64,000 nt of DNA from Adhaeribacter radiodurans (GTDB lineage: Bacteria > Bacteroidota > Bacteroidia > Cytophagales > Hymenobacteraceae), in contig NZ_CP055153.1 in the NCBI RefSeq assembly GCF_014075995.1, positions 5,456,001-5,520,000 on the forward strand, written 5' to 3'. Shown one piece after another: positions 1 to 8,764 of the stretch; the stretch's first letter is position 1, and the number at the start of each line of letters is the position of its first letter. The position numbers and the translations under genes were made by a program. The notes beneath the pieces were generated by a model, which was not told where the DNA came from, made no database searches, and saw only the letters and a list, made by a program, of their open reading frames with translations.

Positions 1-42
1 TGGAAAGAGCAAGTTAATAGCCTGCCAGATACATTAATTTAG
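1..42 (+). CDS. C-terminal tail of a gene cut by the left edge
   Basis: Frame 1 reads 13 residues (WKEQVNSLPDTLI) to a TAG at 40-42. The rest would lie outside the window. The composition looks protein-like, but the stretch is too short to assign a family or to prove it is coding. Confidence 0.3.
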   Translation, partial: WKEQVNSLPDTLI

Positions 43-91
43 AGCCTAATTGGGCTTGGATAAAACTTTTCTTAAGGCACTTTAGCTATTT

Positions 92-307
92 TTATTCGAT
101 CTCGCGCGAATGTTCATAATCCTGGAAATCATCTAGGTTTTTATATCCAGGTAATTGCTTTTCTTTCGGAATTACCATCCAGCCTTCTTCCAGAAGAGGA
201 GTAGGTTCAATGGCATTTTCGCTTAACCACTGCGAATGCTGCTCTTCCGGAATATCTTTTAAGCTTATAGCTTTAAACTCGTCGTAAGTTAACTTATTAC
301 CTTCCAT
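92..307 (-). CDS. small acidic hypothetical protein (71 aa)
   Basis: This 71-residue, acidic, soluble-looking protein starts at ATG 307. It has no signal peptide, membrane segment or motif I recognise. Aromatic and proline residues in its second half (GWMVIPKEKQLPGY) suggest a small folded domain. It sits alone on the minus strand, with the next minus-strand gene upstream being the 58-aa ORF at 533-709. The reading frame and amino-acid composition are protein-like, so I believe it is real, but no function can be given. Confidence 0.55.
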   Translation of the reverse strand: MEGNKLTYDEFKAISLKDIPEEQHSQWLSENAIEPTPLLEEGWMVIPKEKQLPGYKNLDDFQDYEHSREIE

Positions 308-532
308 TAAAATTTACTGTTAATCACCTTTAAGGAGTATTGTTGATATTACTTGTGCAGTTATACTTATAAGACAGGAATAGCGTTTGATAATTTTCAA
401 TTCTTCTTTTTACGTCCTGTCTTCAGAAAACCATTAGTCATTATCTAATAGGCTATAAGAAATGCTTAGGCTTCTAATGAAGCTATAAAGCACAATCTTC
501 TAATCCTAAAAGTATTCCTAACCTTTGCTTCT

Positions 533-709
533 CTAATTCTTTTGTTTCTTTGATTCTAGTCCGTGTTTAGTTGGCATCAACTTCCGCCCGTGCCTATCTG
601 CACTCTTCTCTAAAGCAATTAAGGTTATAACTACAAAAGCTATTACTATAGCTAAAAAGACCCAAACTGTGGTTTTATGCATTTTTAAACTAGGTCTTTT
701 AATAGCCAT
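533..709 (-). CDS. 58-aa single-pass membrane protein
   Basis: A short ORF from ATG 709 to TAG 533 encodes 58 residues. It has a basic N-terminus (MAIKRPSLKMHKTT), one clear hydrophobic segment of about 20 residues (VWVFLAIVIAFVVITLIAL, residues 15-33) and a basic tail ending KKQKN. The arrangement predicts a single-pass inner-membrane miniprotein, probably with the charged tail exposed. It has no Shine-Dalgarno site, which is normal for Bacteroidota. The hydrophobic block flanked by charged ends supports real coding, but no family is recognised. Confidence 0.45.
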   Translation of the reverse strand: MAIKRPSLKMHKTTVWVFLAIVIAFVVITLIALEKSADRHGRKLMPTKHGLESKKQKN

Positions 710-1335
710 GACACTGTAATAAATTTATAACTTTATAACAATTAGTTAGTTCCTCAGAAAAGAAGCGCCTTTAAACTTAATCTAGCCTGTTTATGCGCAA
801 TGTTGAACGGGGAATAATAAACTTTAGGTTCTTCCTGAGACATACTTGATTACAAGATTTTATGCCATTTATTCTTGCTAATTAGTTTAGATACAAAAGT
901 AACCTGAAGGACAAACTCTCATGCAAGAAGTACGATAATGGATTACGCAAGTTACAGTGTTAATAAGTAAGTTGAACGGCCTAATATTGACTATAATGCT
1001 CTGTTTTAAAGTTTCTTTAGCCGCAAATCTTTTATATGCCCGTAGGCAAAATAGTAATAATAACAACTTTACATGATTGGATTAAAATTTAAAACAGGTA
1101 AGAAAATTAAAAGCTCTGGCCAGTTTTCTTCTTGCTGCTAACTACCCGTGGGTGGTGCCAAATAGGAATTCAGAATCGCTCTCGCTGGGTATAATTTGGT
1201 TGCAAGTTATTAGCTAGTAGTTGTAGCCGCTAAGCAGGAAGGCGAGAAATTATTACTAAATCCGAATACGGATGCATACTAGCCAAGTACTTGTTCTCGC
1301 CAAAGCAGTTCTTCATTTTATCACTTTCATTTAAC
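710..1335. other. intergenic region without a recognised gene
   Basis: About 0.6 kb of AT-rich sequence between the 58-aa ORF and the terminator after the efflux operon. I see no long ORF, RNA gene or repeat in it. It may hold the promoter of the minus-strand 58-aa gene, but no convincing TAnnTTTG element is placed correctly. Confidence 0.4.
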
Positions 1336-1371
1336 AAGAAAGGCGAACCTTTTTCAAGGTTCGCCTTTCTT
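1336..1371 (-). terminator. terminator of the efflux/ACP operon
   Basis: A perfect 14-bp inverted repeat (1336-1349 with 1358-1371) encloses an 8-nt loop. The stem is GC-rich inside (GGCGAACC) with A/T-rich ends that give U-runs in either direction. It lies about 45 nt past the stop of the ACP-like gene, so it most likely ends the minus-strand operon running from the TetR gene to the ACP gene. Confidence 0.75.
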
Positions 1372-1414
1372 AATTTTATAATTATTATTTCGTTACGAAA
1401 GCTTAAAATTTGTA

Positions 1415-1666
1415 CTAGCTCGCTTTACGCAACGTTTGCGCAGAAACATAATGAATAAAATCACCAACTGTGTCAAGAGGCACTTCATCCGGAATGGTTA
1501 TTTTAAAACTTTTTTCCAGTTCCAGGATAATGTCAACAACATCCACGGTATCGAAACCAAACTCCCGGCTTAAATTAGCGTGAGCCTGTAAGCGAGAAGG
1601 TTTAATTTCTTTGGTCTTACTAATTATGTTAATGATTTGATGCTCGATGTTTTGAGTACGTGGCAT
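1415..1666 (-). CDS. acyl-carrier-protein-like protein with Thr at the Ser site
   Basis: At 83 residues it matches the four-helix acyl carrier protein fold, including the helix II region (FDTVDVVDIILELEKSF) and the acidic helix typical of ACPs. Carrier proteins normally have Asp-Ser-Leu, whose Ser carries 4'-phosphopantetheine. Here the aligned triplet is Asp-Thr-Val (codons GAT ACC GTG), so the attachment Ser is absent. It may be modified on Thr, or act as an unmodified regulatory or scaffold ACP. The gene starts 12 nt after the RND pump stop and ends before a strong terminator, so it is probably cotranscribed with the pump. The fold assignment is firm; carrier activity is uncertain. Confidence 0.8.
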   Translation of the reverse strand: MPRTQNIEHQIINIISKTKEIKPSRLQAHANLSREFGFDTVDVVDIILELEKSFKITIPDEVPLDTVGDFIHYVSAQTLRKAS

Positions 1667-1678
1667 GTCAGGATAAAA

Positions 1679-4600
1679 TTAATGTGTACTGTATTCTTCT
1701 ACTAGATGCGGTTGAGATTCGATTGGTTGCACGTGTTTCGGCTTCCGACCCATTTTTAACTTAAAGCGTTCACTAATCAAGTACATAGCAGGTACAACTA
1801 AAAGGGTTAATATAGTAGCAAAACTTAAGCCAAATATAATCGTCCAGGCAAGCGGCCCCCAGAATACTACGCTATCACCACCCAGGAAGAAGTGTGGTTC
1901 AAAGTCAGAGAACAGAGTAAAGAAGTTCAGGTTTAACCCAATAGCCAATGGAATTAAGCCCAGAATAGCAGCTGTAGCCGTTAAAATTACCGGCGTTAAA
2001 CGGGTTTTTCCTGCCATAACTACTGCTTCTTTCAGCTCATAGCCTTCCCGTTCACGTAGCACATCGGCAAATTCAACCAGTAAAATACCGTTCTTCACCA
2101 CAATACCCGCCAGCGCTATTACACCTACTCCCGTCATAACAATAGAGATATTCATGTTAAATATGGAGAAACCTAGCAGTACACCAATTAAGCTAAATAC
2201 AATTTCAGATAAAATAATGAGCGGTTTAGATACAGAATTGAATTGGGTAACCAGAATCAAGAAGATTAAACCAATAGACGATATCAGGGCAACACCCAGG
2301 AAATCGCTTGTTTCTTTTTGATCTTCCTGCTGCCCACCAAATTTTACTTCATACCCTTCAGGGGCTTTAAAGTTTGGTAAGGCTTGTTGAATCTCGCCAA
2401 CAATTTCATTGGCATTATACCCTTCCAGCACGTTAGAGGAGAGCGTAATTACCCGCTTTAGGTTTTTGCGCCGGATACCGCCAAACGTATTAGAATAATC
2501 AATTTTAGCCACCGAGGACAATGGAATCTGGCGAATAGCTCCACCCATAGACATATCCCGGAAGGTAATGCGCATATCCATTAAGGCATCGATATTTTTA
2601 CGGTAAGGCTCGGCGTAACGCACCTGAATCGGGTACTCGTCTTCGTCGCGTTTAAACTTAGACGCCTCGGTTCCAAAAATAGCGGTTCGCAATTCAATGG
2701 CTATCTGGGCCGTGCTGATACCTTCCCGGTTAGCCCGTACCCGGTCGATAGCTACGCTTATCTGCGGATTTTTATCTTCTAAATCGGTACGTAAATCTTC
2801 AATTCCAGCAATTCCCAGGGAATTAATGTATTGCTCTACGTCTTTAGATACCTTAATTAACTGACCAAAATCTTCACCGGATACTTCAATACTAATTGGT
2901 TTACCTACCGGCGGCCCGTTTTGCTCCTGGTCTACGATAATTTCTACTCCTGGAATACCTTTTACGCTTTCCCGAATTTTGTTCAGGTACGTTTTGGTAT
3001 TGGGGCCGGTGCGCTCCATAAACTCCACAAAAGCCACGGTAACTTTACCTTTGTGCGACTCAGCGGTATAAGACGGCTGCGTAGGGTCGCCGGCACCAAT
3101 AGCTACGTTTGCAATTACCGATTCTACATCGGGGTTATTTTTACCAATTACGTTATTTACCCGTTGCTCTACTACCTTAGTCAAAGAGTCGGTGACAGAT
3201 TGATCGGTACCAACGGGCAACGTTAAGTAGGCGTAAACAAAGTTCGGGTCACCTGATGGGAAAAAGTCAACTTTCGGCTGCCGGATAACAGTAAACACAA
3301 CCGAGAGTATAAGCAGGAAAACTATTGAACCTAACACCATCCAGGGCCGGCTACCTTTTAATACGCTGCGTAAAGTACGTTCATACAAGTTCATGAACTT
3401 AGGTAGTACTTTCGTTTGGAAGGAATTAATCCAACTCGTAAACACATATTTATTTAAAGCCACAAAAAGCATAATAAATATGGTAAGGTTGCCTACTCCC
3501 CGGAAACCAGCCAAATAGCAAATTCCCGCAAACACCGCCATGCCAATCATAGTATACAGGAACGTTTTGCGCGCTTTTACAGGGTTCACTTCTTTTTTAC
3601 CCATAAACGACACCGCAAATACCGGGTTAATAATAAATGCTACCAGCAACGAGGCCATTAACGTTATAATAAGCGTAACCGGTAAATAGTACATAAACTC
3701 TCCCACAATACCCGGCCAGAATAATAGCGGAGCAAAGGGAGCAACGGTGGTTAAAGTACCCGCGAGCACCGGCACAAAAACTTCACCGGCGGCTGCTTTT
3801 GCTGATTTAACAATACTCCAGGGATGTTCGTGGTGAATACGGTGCGTATTTTCAATTACCACAATGGCATCATCCACCACAATACCTAAGGCCAGCAAAA
3901 AGGCAAAAAGCACAATCATGTTCATGGAAATACCAAAGAACGATAGCACAATAAAGGCTACGAACATGGAAATTGGCACCGATAAGCCCACAAACAAAGC
4001 GTTAGTAGTACCCATAAAGAACATAAGAATAACCGTAACCAGAATAAAACCAATGATAATAGTATTAATCAGGTCATTCAGGCTATGCCGGGTACGGGTT
4101 GACTGATCGCCGGTTACCGTTACTTTTAAGTCTTTAGGAAGCGCAGAACCCTGCATTTCTTTAACAATGGCATTAATTTTATCGGATGCCTCAATCAGGT
4201 TCATTCCGCTCCGCTTTATCACATTCAGGGTAATAACCGGTTTACCGTCCAAGCGAGCATAGCTTTCTTTTTCTTTAAAGCCATCGACAACTGTGGCAAT
4301 TTCGCGGAGCGGGATGTTGGCCCCTGGCAATGATTTTACCACAATGTTGCCGATTTCATTCGCATCGGTATATTGCCCTACTACTCGCACAGCACGTTTC
4401 ATTTCGCCTACTGCAATTAAGCCCCCCGACATAGTCATATTCTCAGAAGCAATGGCGCGTTGAATATCCCCGAAAGTAACTTGCGCGGCCTGCATTTTAT
4501 ACATATCCACGTTTATTTGTACTTCCTGCTCCAGCGCACCTACAATATCTACCCGGTTAATTTCAGATAAAGCTTCAATACGGTCTTGCATAGCCTCAGC

Positions 4601-5086
4601 ATATTGCTTTAACTTATCGCTGGAGTAATCGCCGGATAGGTTAATGTACATAATCGGAAACTCAGAAAAGCTTACCTCCTGTACATCCGGCTCATTAGGC
4701 ATATCCTGCGGTAAATCAGCTTTTGCTTTATCTACCGCATCTTTTACCTTTTGCTTTGCCACATCTACTGCCACATCGGTGTTAAATTCTACCGTTATCA
4801 TACAGAAATCCTGCATAGAGTTAGAAGTAACTTTTTTAACGCCCGATAAAGATTTAATTTCTTTCTCAATGGGGCGGGTTACCAGGTTTTCCATATCCGA
4901 AGGCGACGTTCCCGGGTAAATAACCCCGGTAATTATCGTAGGGATAACAATGTCCGGAAAGTTTTCTTTCTGGAGGCTATTGTAAGACAGCACACCCGCA
5001 ATAGTCAGGATCACCGTCATTACATAAATGCTGGTTTTATTGTCAATGGACCAGCTGGTAGGAAAAAAATCTTTTATCTTTTTCAT
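1679..5086 (-). CDS. RND-family efflux transporter (HAE1/AcrB-like), inner-membrane pump
   Basis: An 1135-aa protein with RND architecture: TM1 near residues 15-35, a large periplasmic loop, a TM2-6 block, a second loop and a TM8-12 block. The proton-relay Asp pair is visible in TM4 (LALGIVVDDAIVVIEN) and the matching Lys in the C-terminal half (LAGIVVKNGILLVEFA). It is somewhat longer than AcrB (about 1050), with an extended segment between the two halves. It would export hydrophobic or amphipathic compounds using the proton gradient, together with the fusion protein and TolC-like channel encoded just upstream. The start is 9 nt after the fusion-protein stop. The substrate is unknown. Confidence 0.95.
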   Translation of the reverse strand: MKKIKDFFPTSWSIDNKTSIYVMTVILTIAGVLSYNSLQKENFPDIVIPTIITGVIYPGTSPSDMENLVTRPIEKEIKSLSGVKKVTSNSMQDFCMITVEFNTDVAVDVAKQKVKDAVDKAKADLPQDMPNEPDVQEVSFSEFPIMYINLSGDYSSDKLKQYAEAMQDRIEALSEINRVDIVGALEQEVQINVDMYKMQAAQVTFGDIQRAIASENMTMSGGLIAVGEMKRAVRVVGQYTDANEIGNIVVKSLPGANIPLREIATVVDGFKEKESYARLDGKPVITLNVIKRSGMNLIEASDKINAIVKEMQGSALPKDLKVTVTGDQSTRTRHSLNDLINTIIIGFILVTVILMFFMGTTNALFVGLSVPISMFVAFIVLSFFGISMNMIVLFAFLLALGIVVDDAIVVIENTHRIHHEHPWSIVKSAKAAAGEVFVPVLAGTLTTVAPFAPLLFWPGIVGEFMYYLPVTLIITLMASLLVAFIINPVFAVSFMGKKEVNPVKARKTFLYTMIGMAVFAGICYLAGFRGVGNLTIFIMLFVALNKYVFTSWINSFQTKVLPKFMNLYERTLRSVLKGSRPWMVLGSIVFLLILSVVFTVIRQPKVDFFPSGDPNFVYAYLTLPVGTDQSVTDSLTKVVEQRVNNVIGKNNPDVESVIANVAIGAGDPTQPSYTAESHKGKVTVAFVEFMERTGPNTKTYLNKIRESVKGIPGVEIIVDQEQNGPPVGKPISIEVSGEDFGQLIKVSKDVEQYINSLGIAGIEDLRTDLEDKNPQISVAIDRVRANREGISTAQIAIELRTAIFGTEASKFKRDEDEYPIQVRYAEPYRKNIDALMDMRITFRDMSMGGAIRQIPLSSVAKIDYSNTFGGIRRKNLKRVITLSSNVLEGYNANEIVGEIQQALPNFKAPEGYEVKFGGQQEDQKETSDFLGVALISSIGLIFLILVTQFNSVSKPLIILSEIVFSLIGVLLGFSIFNMNISIVMTGVGVIALAGIVVKNGILLVEFADVLREREGYELKEAVVMAGKTRLTPVILTATAAILGLIPLAIGLNLNFFTLFSDFEPHFFLGGDSVVFWGPLAWTIIFGLSFATILTLLVVPAMYLISERFKLKMGRKPKHVQPIESQPHLVEEYSTH

Positions 5087-5095
5087 CGGCTTACT

Positions 5096-6253
5096 TTAAA
5101 AAGTAACTGTTTGACCTTCGTACAGATTCTGATAGCCCGTAGTAATAACCTGATCATTTACGGCCAGGCCTCCGGTTACTTCTGCTTTACCGGCATAACT
5201 TAAACCAGTCTGTACTTTCTTTTTGCGAACTACATTTTGGCTACCTTCTTTCGTGGCTACGTACACAAAATCACCGGTATCATCTCGCTGCACCACGTTT
5301 ACGGGTACTACCAAGGCCTTCGGCTTTTCGTAATCTTTTACTTTTATCAAGGCTATCATATTAGGCCGTAGCTCTGATTTAGAACCACCTTTTATAGTCA
5401 ACTCCACAGGAAAGGATCGAGAAGATGCGTTTATTGCCTGACTAACCACAGTAACTGTAGCTGGAAACTCTTTATTGAGGTCTGGCAGAGCTACTATAGC
5501 TTCGTCGCCTTTGTTTATTTTACCCGCATTGGCTTCTGAAATTTCGGCTAGCACCTTCATACTGGAGGTATTTACTATTCGGGCCACCGGCATTGGAGAA
5601 CCCGGAGTTACAGCTTCACCAACCTTTGGATTAAATTCATCAATTACGCCGCTAATAGGAGCTTTAATAGTATACTGGTCTTTTTGCTGACGTAAAGTAG
5701 CCAGACGCCGCTCCAGCGATTCTTTGTTATTCTTAGCGGTTAAGTATTGAATTTCAGTACCAATTTTTTGATCCCAAAGACGTTGCTGTTTCTCAAAAAC
5801 GGTTTTGGCTAGCTCTAAACCAGTAAGAAGTTCCTGCTCGCTGGTTTCCAGAATTGAAGCATCAATAGTAGCCAGAACTTGACCTTTGGTTACGCGGTCA
5901 CCTACGTCTACCCGCACACTGGTAAGCACCCCAGGTACTTTAGGGCTTACAACTACGTTCTTATCAAAATCTACCCGACCTTGTACTTCCAGAAAATGGT
6001 CAAACGTTTTGGGTTGCACCGGCTGTACTACTACCTGCACGGCCGCTGCGGCTGGAGCATCGGTTTTACCGGTACTTTTTACTTTACCTTCCAGTTCTGT
6101 AATTTTGCTTTGGGTTTCGGCTTGCTGTTTCTTTAAAGCAGCCAATTGTTCCTCGGGAGTGCCACCACCTTTCGAGCAGGCCGTAAAACCTACTAAGGCA
6201 GCTATAAGAGCTATAGATAGTTGTTTTTTCATCTTTTTATTAGTGCGTATCAT
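5096..6253 (-). CDS. RND efflux membrane fusion lipoprotein (HlyD/AcrA family)
   Basis: A 385-aa periplasmic adaptor. A lipoprotein signal ends in FTAC with Cys26, and a short coiled coil follows (residues about 33-60). Next come the biotinyl-lipoyl half motif (VRVDVGDRVTKGQVLATI), an alpha-hairpin (about 135-190) and the second lipoyl half (IKAPISGVIDEFNPKVGEAV), then beta-barrel and membrane-proximal domains. It links the inner-membrane pump to the outer-membrane channel. An internal Met at residue 8 (MKKQLS) could be the true start and would keep the lipobox. It is flanked by the TolC-like gene (11-nt gap) and the pump gene (9-nt gap), one operon. Confidence 0.93.
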   Translation of the reverse strand: MIRTNKKMKKQLSIALIAALVGFTACSKGGGTPEEQLAALKKQQAETQSKITELEGKVKSTGKTDAPAAAAVQVVVQPVQPKTFDHFLEVQGRVDFDKNVVVSPKVPGVLTSVRVDVGDRVTKGQVLATIDASILETSEQELLTGLELAKTVFEKQQRLWDQKIGTEIQYLTAKNNKESLERRLATLRQQKDQYTIKAPISGVIDEFNPKVGEAVTPGSPMPVARIVNTSSMKVLAEISEANAGKINKGDEAIVALPDLNKEFPATVTVVSQAINASSRSFPVELTIKGGSKSELRPNMIALIKVKDYEKPKALVVPVNVVQRDDTGDFVYVATKEGSQNVVRKKKVQTGLSYAGKAEVTGGLAVNDQVITTGYQNLYEGQTVTF

Positions 6254-6264
6254 TTTTGAATAAA

Positions 6265-7737
6265 TTATTTGTGTAAGGTTCCAGCTGATTTTTGTAAATC
6301 TACTTTGGCAATAAGCGCATCGTAAATGGCAGCGTAGTAGTTTGTTTGGGCTTGACGCAGTTCAGTTTCAGCGGTAATTACTTCCAGGTTAGAGCCTACC
6401 CCTTCTTTAAACTTGATATTGGTTACGCGGGCTACTTCGGTGGCTAATTCCAGGCTTTCTTTCTGCGACTTAATTACTTGCAAGGCATTCTGCAGATTGG
6501 TATTCGATTGGTTTAATTGTAAATCAATGCTTTGCTGCAAATTCCGGAAACCGTTGTCCAGTGTTTTTAAGTTTAACTTGGCTTCCTGGATCTCGTATTT
6601 CTTCCGCAAGCCATCAAAAATCGGCACTTGTAAACTCACGCCAACAAAAGCAAAATTGAACCAGTTAGGATAGAATTTTTCGGCTACCTGCGTCTCAAAA
6701 CGCGCTAAATCCCGGAAACTATTACTCGACCCACTGTAACCATAGCGCCCGTTTAACAATAATTTAGGATAGTAACCCGATTGCTTATTTTTGATATTCA
6801 GCTTGGCTAAATCGCGCTGGGTTTCTAAAATAGAATATTCAATCCGCTGGCTATAGTCAAAGTTACTATTAGCTACTATTTGTGCTTCTACTAAGGCATT
6901 ATCTAACTTATCCGTTAATTCCAACGGCTGGCTCAAATCCATACCCATCTGGAATTTTAGTAAATCTACTCCCAGTTCTACCAAACGAGTGGCTTTATCT
7001 TTTTCTACTTTCAGGTTATTATAAGCTACCTGCAGCCGGTCTACGTCAATTTTTTCTGCTAAACCTTGCCGGTTGATTTCAGTAATTTCGCGTAACTGAT
7101 TTTCCAGCCGTTCTAAATTCCGGTCTAATAAATTCAGGCGTTCCCGAGATACTAAAACTCCGTAATAAGCCTTAGTAACCTGGTCAATCACATCAATTTC
7201 GGTTTGTTGCGCCTGCTTCTGCGATAAATCTGTATACACTTTAGCGGCTTTCAGGCCAATCAGGTACGAACCATCGAACAGCAATTGGCTGGCACTAATA
7301 GCTGCCGAACCAGAATATTTCAATCCAAAAGCAAGGGTAGTTGGTGGTAATGGATCTGTAGATTCTACAAACTGCGGATCAAGTACTACATTCTGCCCAT
7401 TATTTAAGGAATTTAAATTATCCGGAGTAATGGTAATTTGCTGTTTTCCTCCTCCGCCAAACATGTTTGGGTCGATCAGCGTTTTTTGCAATACAACGTT
7501 ATTGCCCACATCCACGGCTCCGTTAATTTGAGGCAAGCCTTGTGAACGAATCTGTCCGATCCGGGCTTTGGCAATTTCATTTTGTAGCTGGGCATTCTTT
7601 AAATTAGGCTGATTAGCTAAGGCATAGTCGATACTTTGTTGCAGGCTGAATGCCTGAGGCGCTTGCTGCGCCGTAACAGTTTGGGCGGACCAACTGAAAA
7701 TACCTGCGAACAGGAGACTGAATAATTGTTTTTTCAT
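6265..7737 (-). CDS. TolC-family outer-membrane efflux channel
   Basis: A 490-aa protein with a Sec signal peptide (residues 1-23, ending VTAQ) and two OEP repeats rich in long amphipathic helices (for example residues about 195-260 and 395-480). The region around residues 80-160 is Asn/Gly/Pro-rich and probably forms an extracellular loop of the beta-barrel. It would form the trimeric outer-membrane duct for the pump encoded downstream. The gene begins 3 nt after the TetR stop, so regulator and channel are cotranscribed. Family assignment is secure; the exported compound is unknown. Confidence 0.93.
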   Translation of the reverse strand: MKKQLFSLLFAGIFSWSAQTVTAQQAPQAFSLQQSIDYALANQPNLKNAQLQNEIAKARIGQIRSQGLPQINGAVDVGNNVVLQKTLIDPNMFGGGGKQQITITPDNLNSLNNGQNVVLDPQFVESTDPLPPTTLAFGLKYSGSAAISASQLLFDGSYLIGLKAAKVYTDLSQKQAQQTEIDVIDQVTKAYYGVLVSRERLNLLDRNLERLENQLREITEINRQGLAEKIDVDRLQVAYNNLKVEKDKATRLVELGVDLLKFQMGMDLSQPLELTDKLDNALVEAQIVANSNFDYSQRIEYSILETQRDLAKLNIKNKQSGYYPKLLLNGRYGYSGSSNSFRDLARFETQVAEKFYPNWFNFAFVGVSLQVPIFDGLRKKYEIQEAKLNLKTLDNGFRNLQQSIDLQLNQSNTNLQNALQVIKSQKESLELATEVARVTNIKFKEGVGSNLEVITAETELRQAQTNYYAAIYDALIAKVDLQKSAGTLHK

Positions 7738-7740
7738 AAT

Positions 7741-8355
7741 TTAATCTTGTTCAACAACTTGTTTATATGTATTAATAAGCTTGTACCCTTTTAAACTGGC
7801 AATACCCAGCATAAAATGTTCAAGCGTGGCTAACTGCACTTTTTGTAAATCAAACTTATCCGGAGGAAATATTTCGGGATTAAATACATCTTCAATCTGG
7901 GCCAGTCGTAACCGGGCAATTATATCTAAGTCAAAATCGCTGCGGTATAAACCTTGTTCTATCCCGTCTTTCAGGTTCCGGGCAATTTGCTGCAGAATAA
8001 ATTTATTTTTATGCGTGATCCAGACTTGCCAGGCGGGTTGGTGGTATTTCTGCAGATCGTAAAATACCGACGGATGCATACCTGCCAGTTGTTGCCGGAT
8101 CATCTGCATCATCTGAAACAGCTCTTCAATGGCATTTTTAGCTTGAATAGTAAAACTACCACAGTCTTCTACCATCTTATCTAAGTGGTCTTGCAACATG
8201 GCCATAACCAGCTGGTCTTTGTTTTCGAACCACTTATAAAGCGTTTTTTTTGAAACTCCCAGATGTAAAGCAATATCGTCCATCGAAACACTTTTTATAC
8301 CGTTGCGCATAAACAGCCTAAAAGCTGCTTGTAAAATTTTATCTTTGATCTCCAT
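7741..8355 (-). CDS. TetR-family repressor of the efflux operon
   Basis: The N-terminal HTH is classic TetR (IALHLGVSKKTLYKWFENKD), followed by a helical ligand-binding domain containing a TetR C-terminal-type core. The frame is open from a GTG at 8373, but ATG at 8355 gives the usual TetR start (MEIKDKILQAAFRLF) and a 204-aa protein, so I prefer it. The gene is first in the operon and lies 3 nt from the TolC-like gene, which suggests it represses its own pump operon and is relieved by a pump substrate. A candidate operator lies just upstream. Confidence 0.9.
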   Translation of the reverse strand: MEIKDKILQAAFRLFMRNGIKSVSMDDIALHLGVSKKTLYKWFENKDQLVMAMLQDHLDKMVEDCGSFTIQAKNAIEELFQMMQMIRQQLAGMHPSVFYDLQKYHQPAWQVWITHKNKFILQQIARNLKDGIEQGLYRSDFDLDIIARLRLAQIEDVFNPEIFPPDKFDLQKVQLATLEHFMLGIASLKGYKLINTYKQVVEQD

Positions 8356-8381
8356 TTCAATTGCTTCCGGCACAAAACTAA

Positions 8382-8409
8382 GGAAACTATTTTTGTTTCC
8401 AAAGTTTCC
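8382..8409 (-). promoter_or_regulatory. candidate TetR operator
   Basis: Upstream of the regulator start there is GGAAAC (8382-8387), seven bases, GTTTCC (8395-8400), then a second GTTTCC (8404-8409). This is a 6-bp inverted repeat with an extra half-site, 26-54 nt before the preferred ATG. Size and position fit autorepression by a TetR dimer. No footprint evidence exists here, so it is inference from symmetry and location. Confidence 0.45.
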
Positions 8410-8751
8410 AGAGTATAACCTAAAAATTTAGTGTTTGTTTAAAAAGGAACCATCATCTGCCGGATTTTTTGAATATTTTATGCGAAATAGAATTATTATT
8501 AGATATTTTGCTCTTTTTTAAAGAACGATTTAAAGGTAGCAGGTGGTTGAAGCTTGGACAAGTTGGAATAAGCCAACTAGGTAGGAATTACCGGTAAAAA
8601 GCCGGAAAAAGTCGGTGAATTGTTTCATCGTATTCTATAAAATCCAGACTATCAGAATAAAGATAAACCATATTATTCGTGTTTGATTTTACAGAAACCA
8701 GATTTAAGCTTTTTATACCAGTTTGCAGGTTCACTAAATTCTGATAAAGTG

Positions 8752-8759
8752 TATATTTG
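8752..8759 (+). promoter_or_regulatory. -7 element of the pheS promoter
   Basis: TATATTTG is an exact match to the Bacteroidota sigma-A -7 consensus TAnnTTTG. A TTTG at 8722-8725 is 26 nt upstream, longer than the usual 17-23 spacer, so the -33 box is unclear. The element ends 5 nt before ATG 8765 and covers the alternative GTG at 8759, which argues for the ATG start and for a very short or leaderless mRNA. Confidence 0.55.
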
Positions 8760-8764
8760 TGTCT

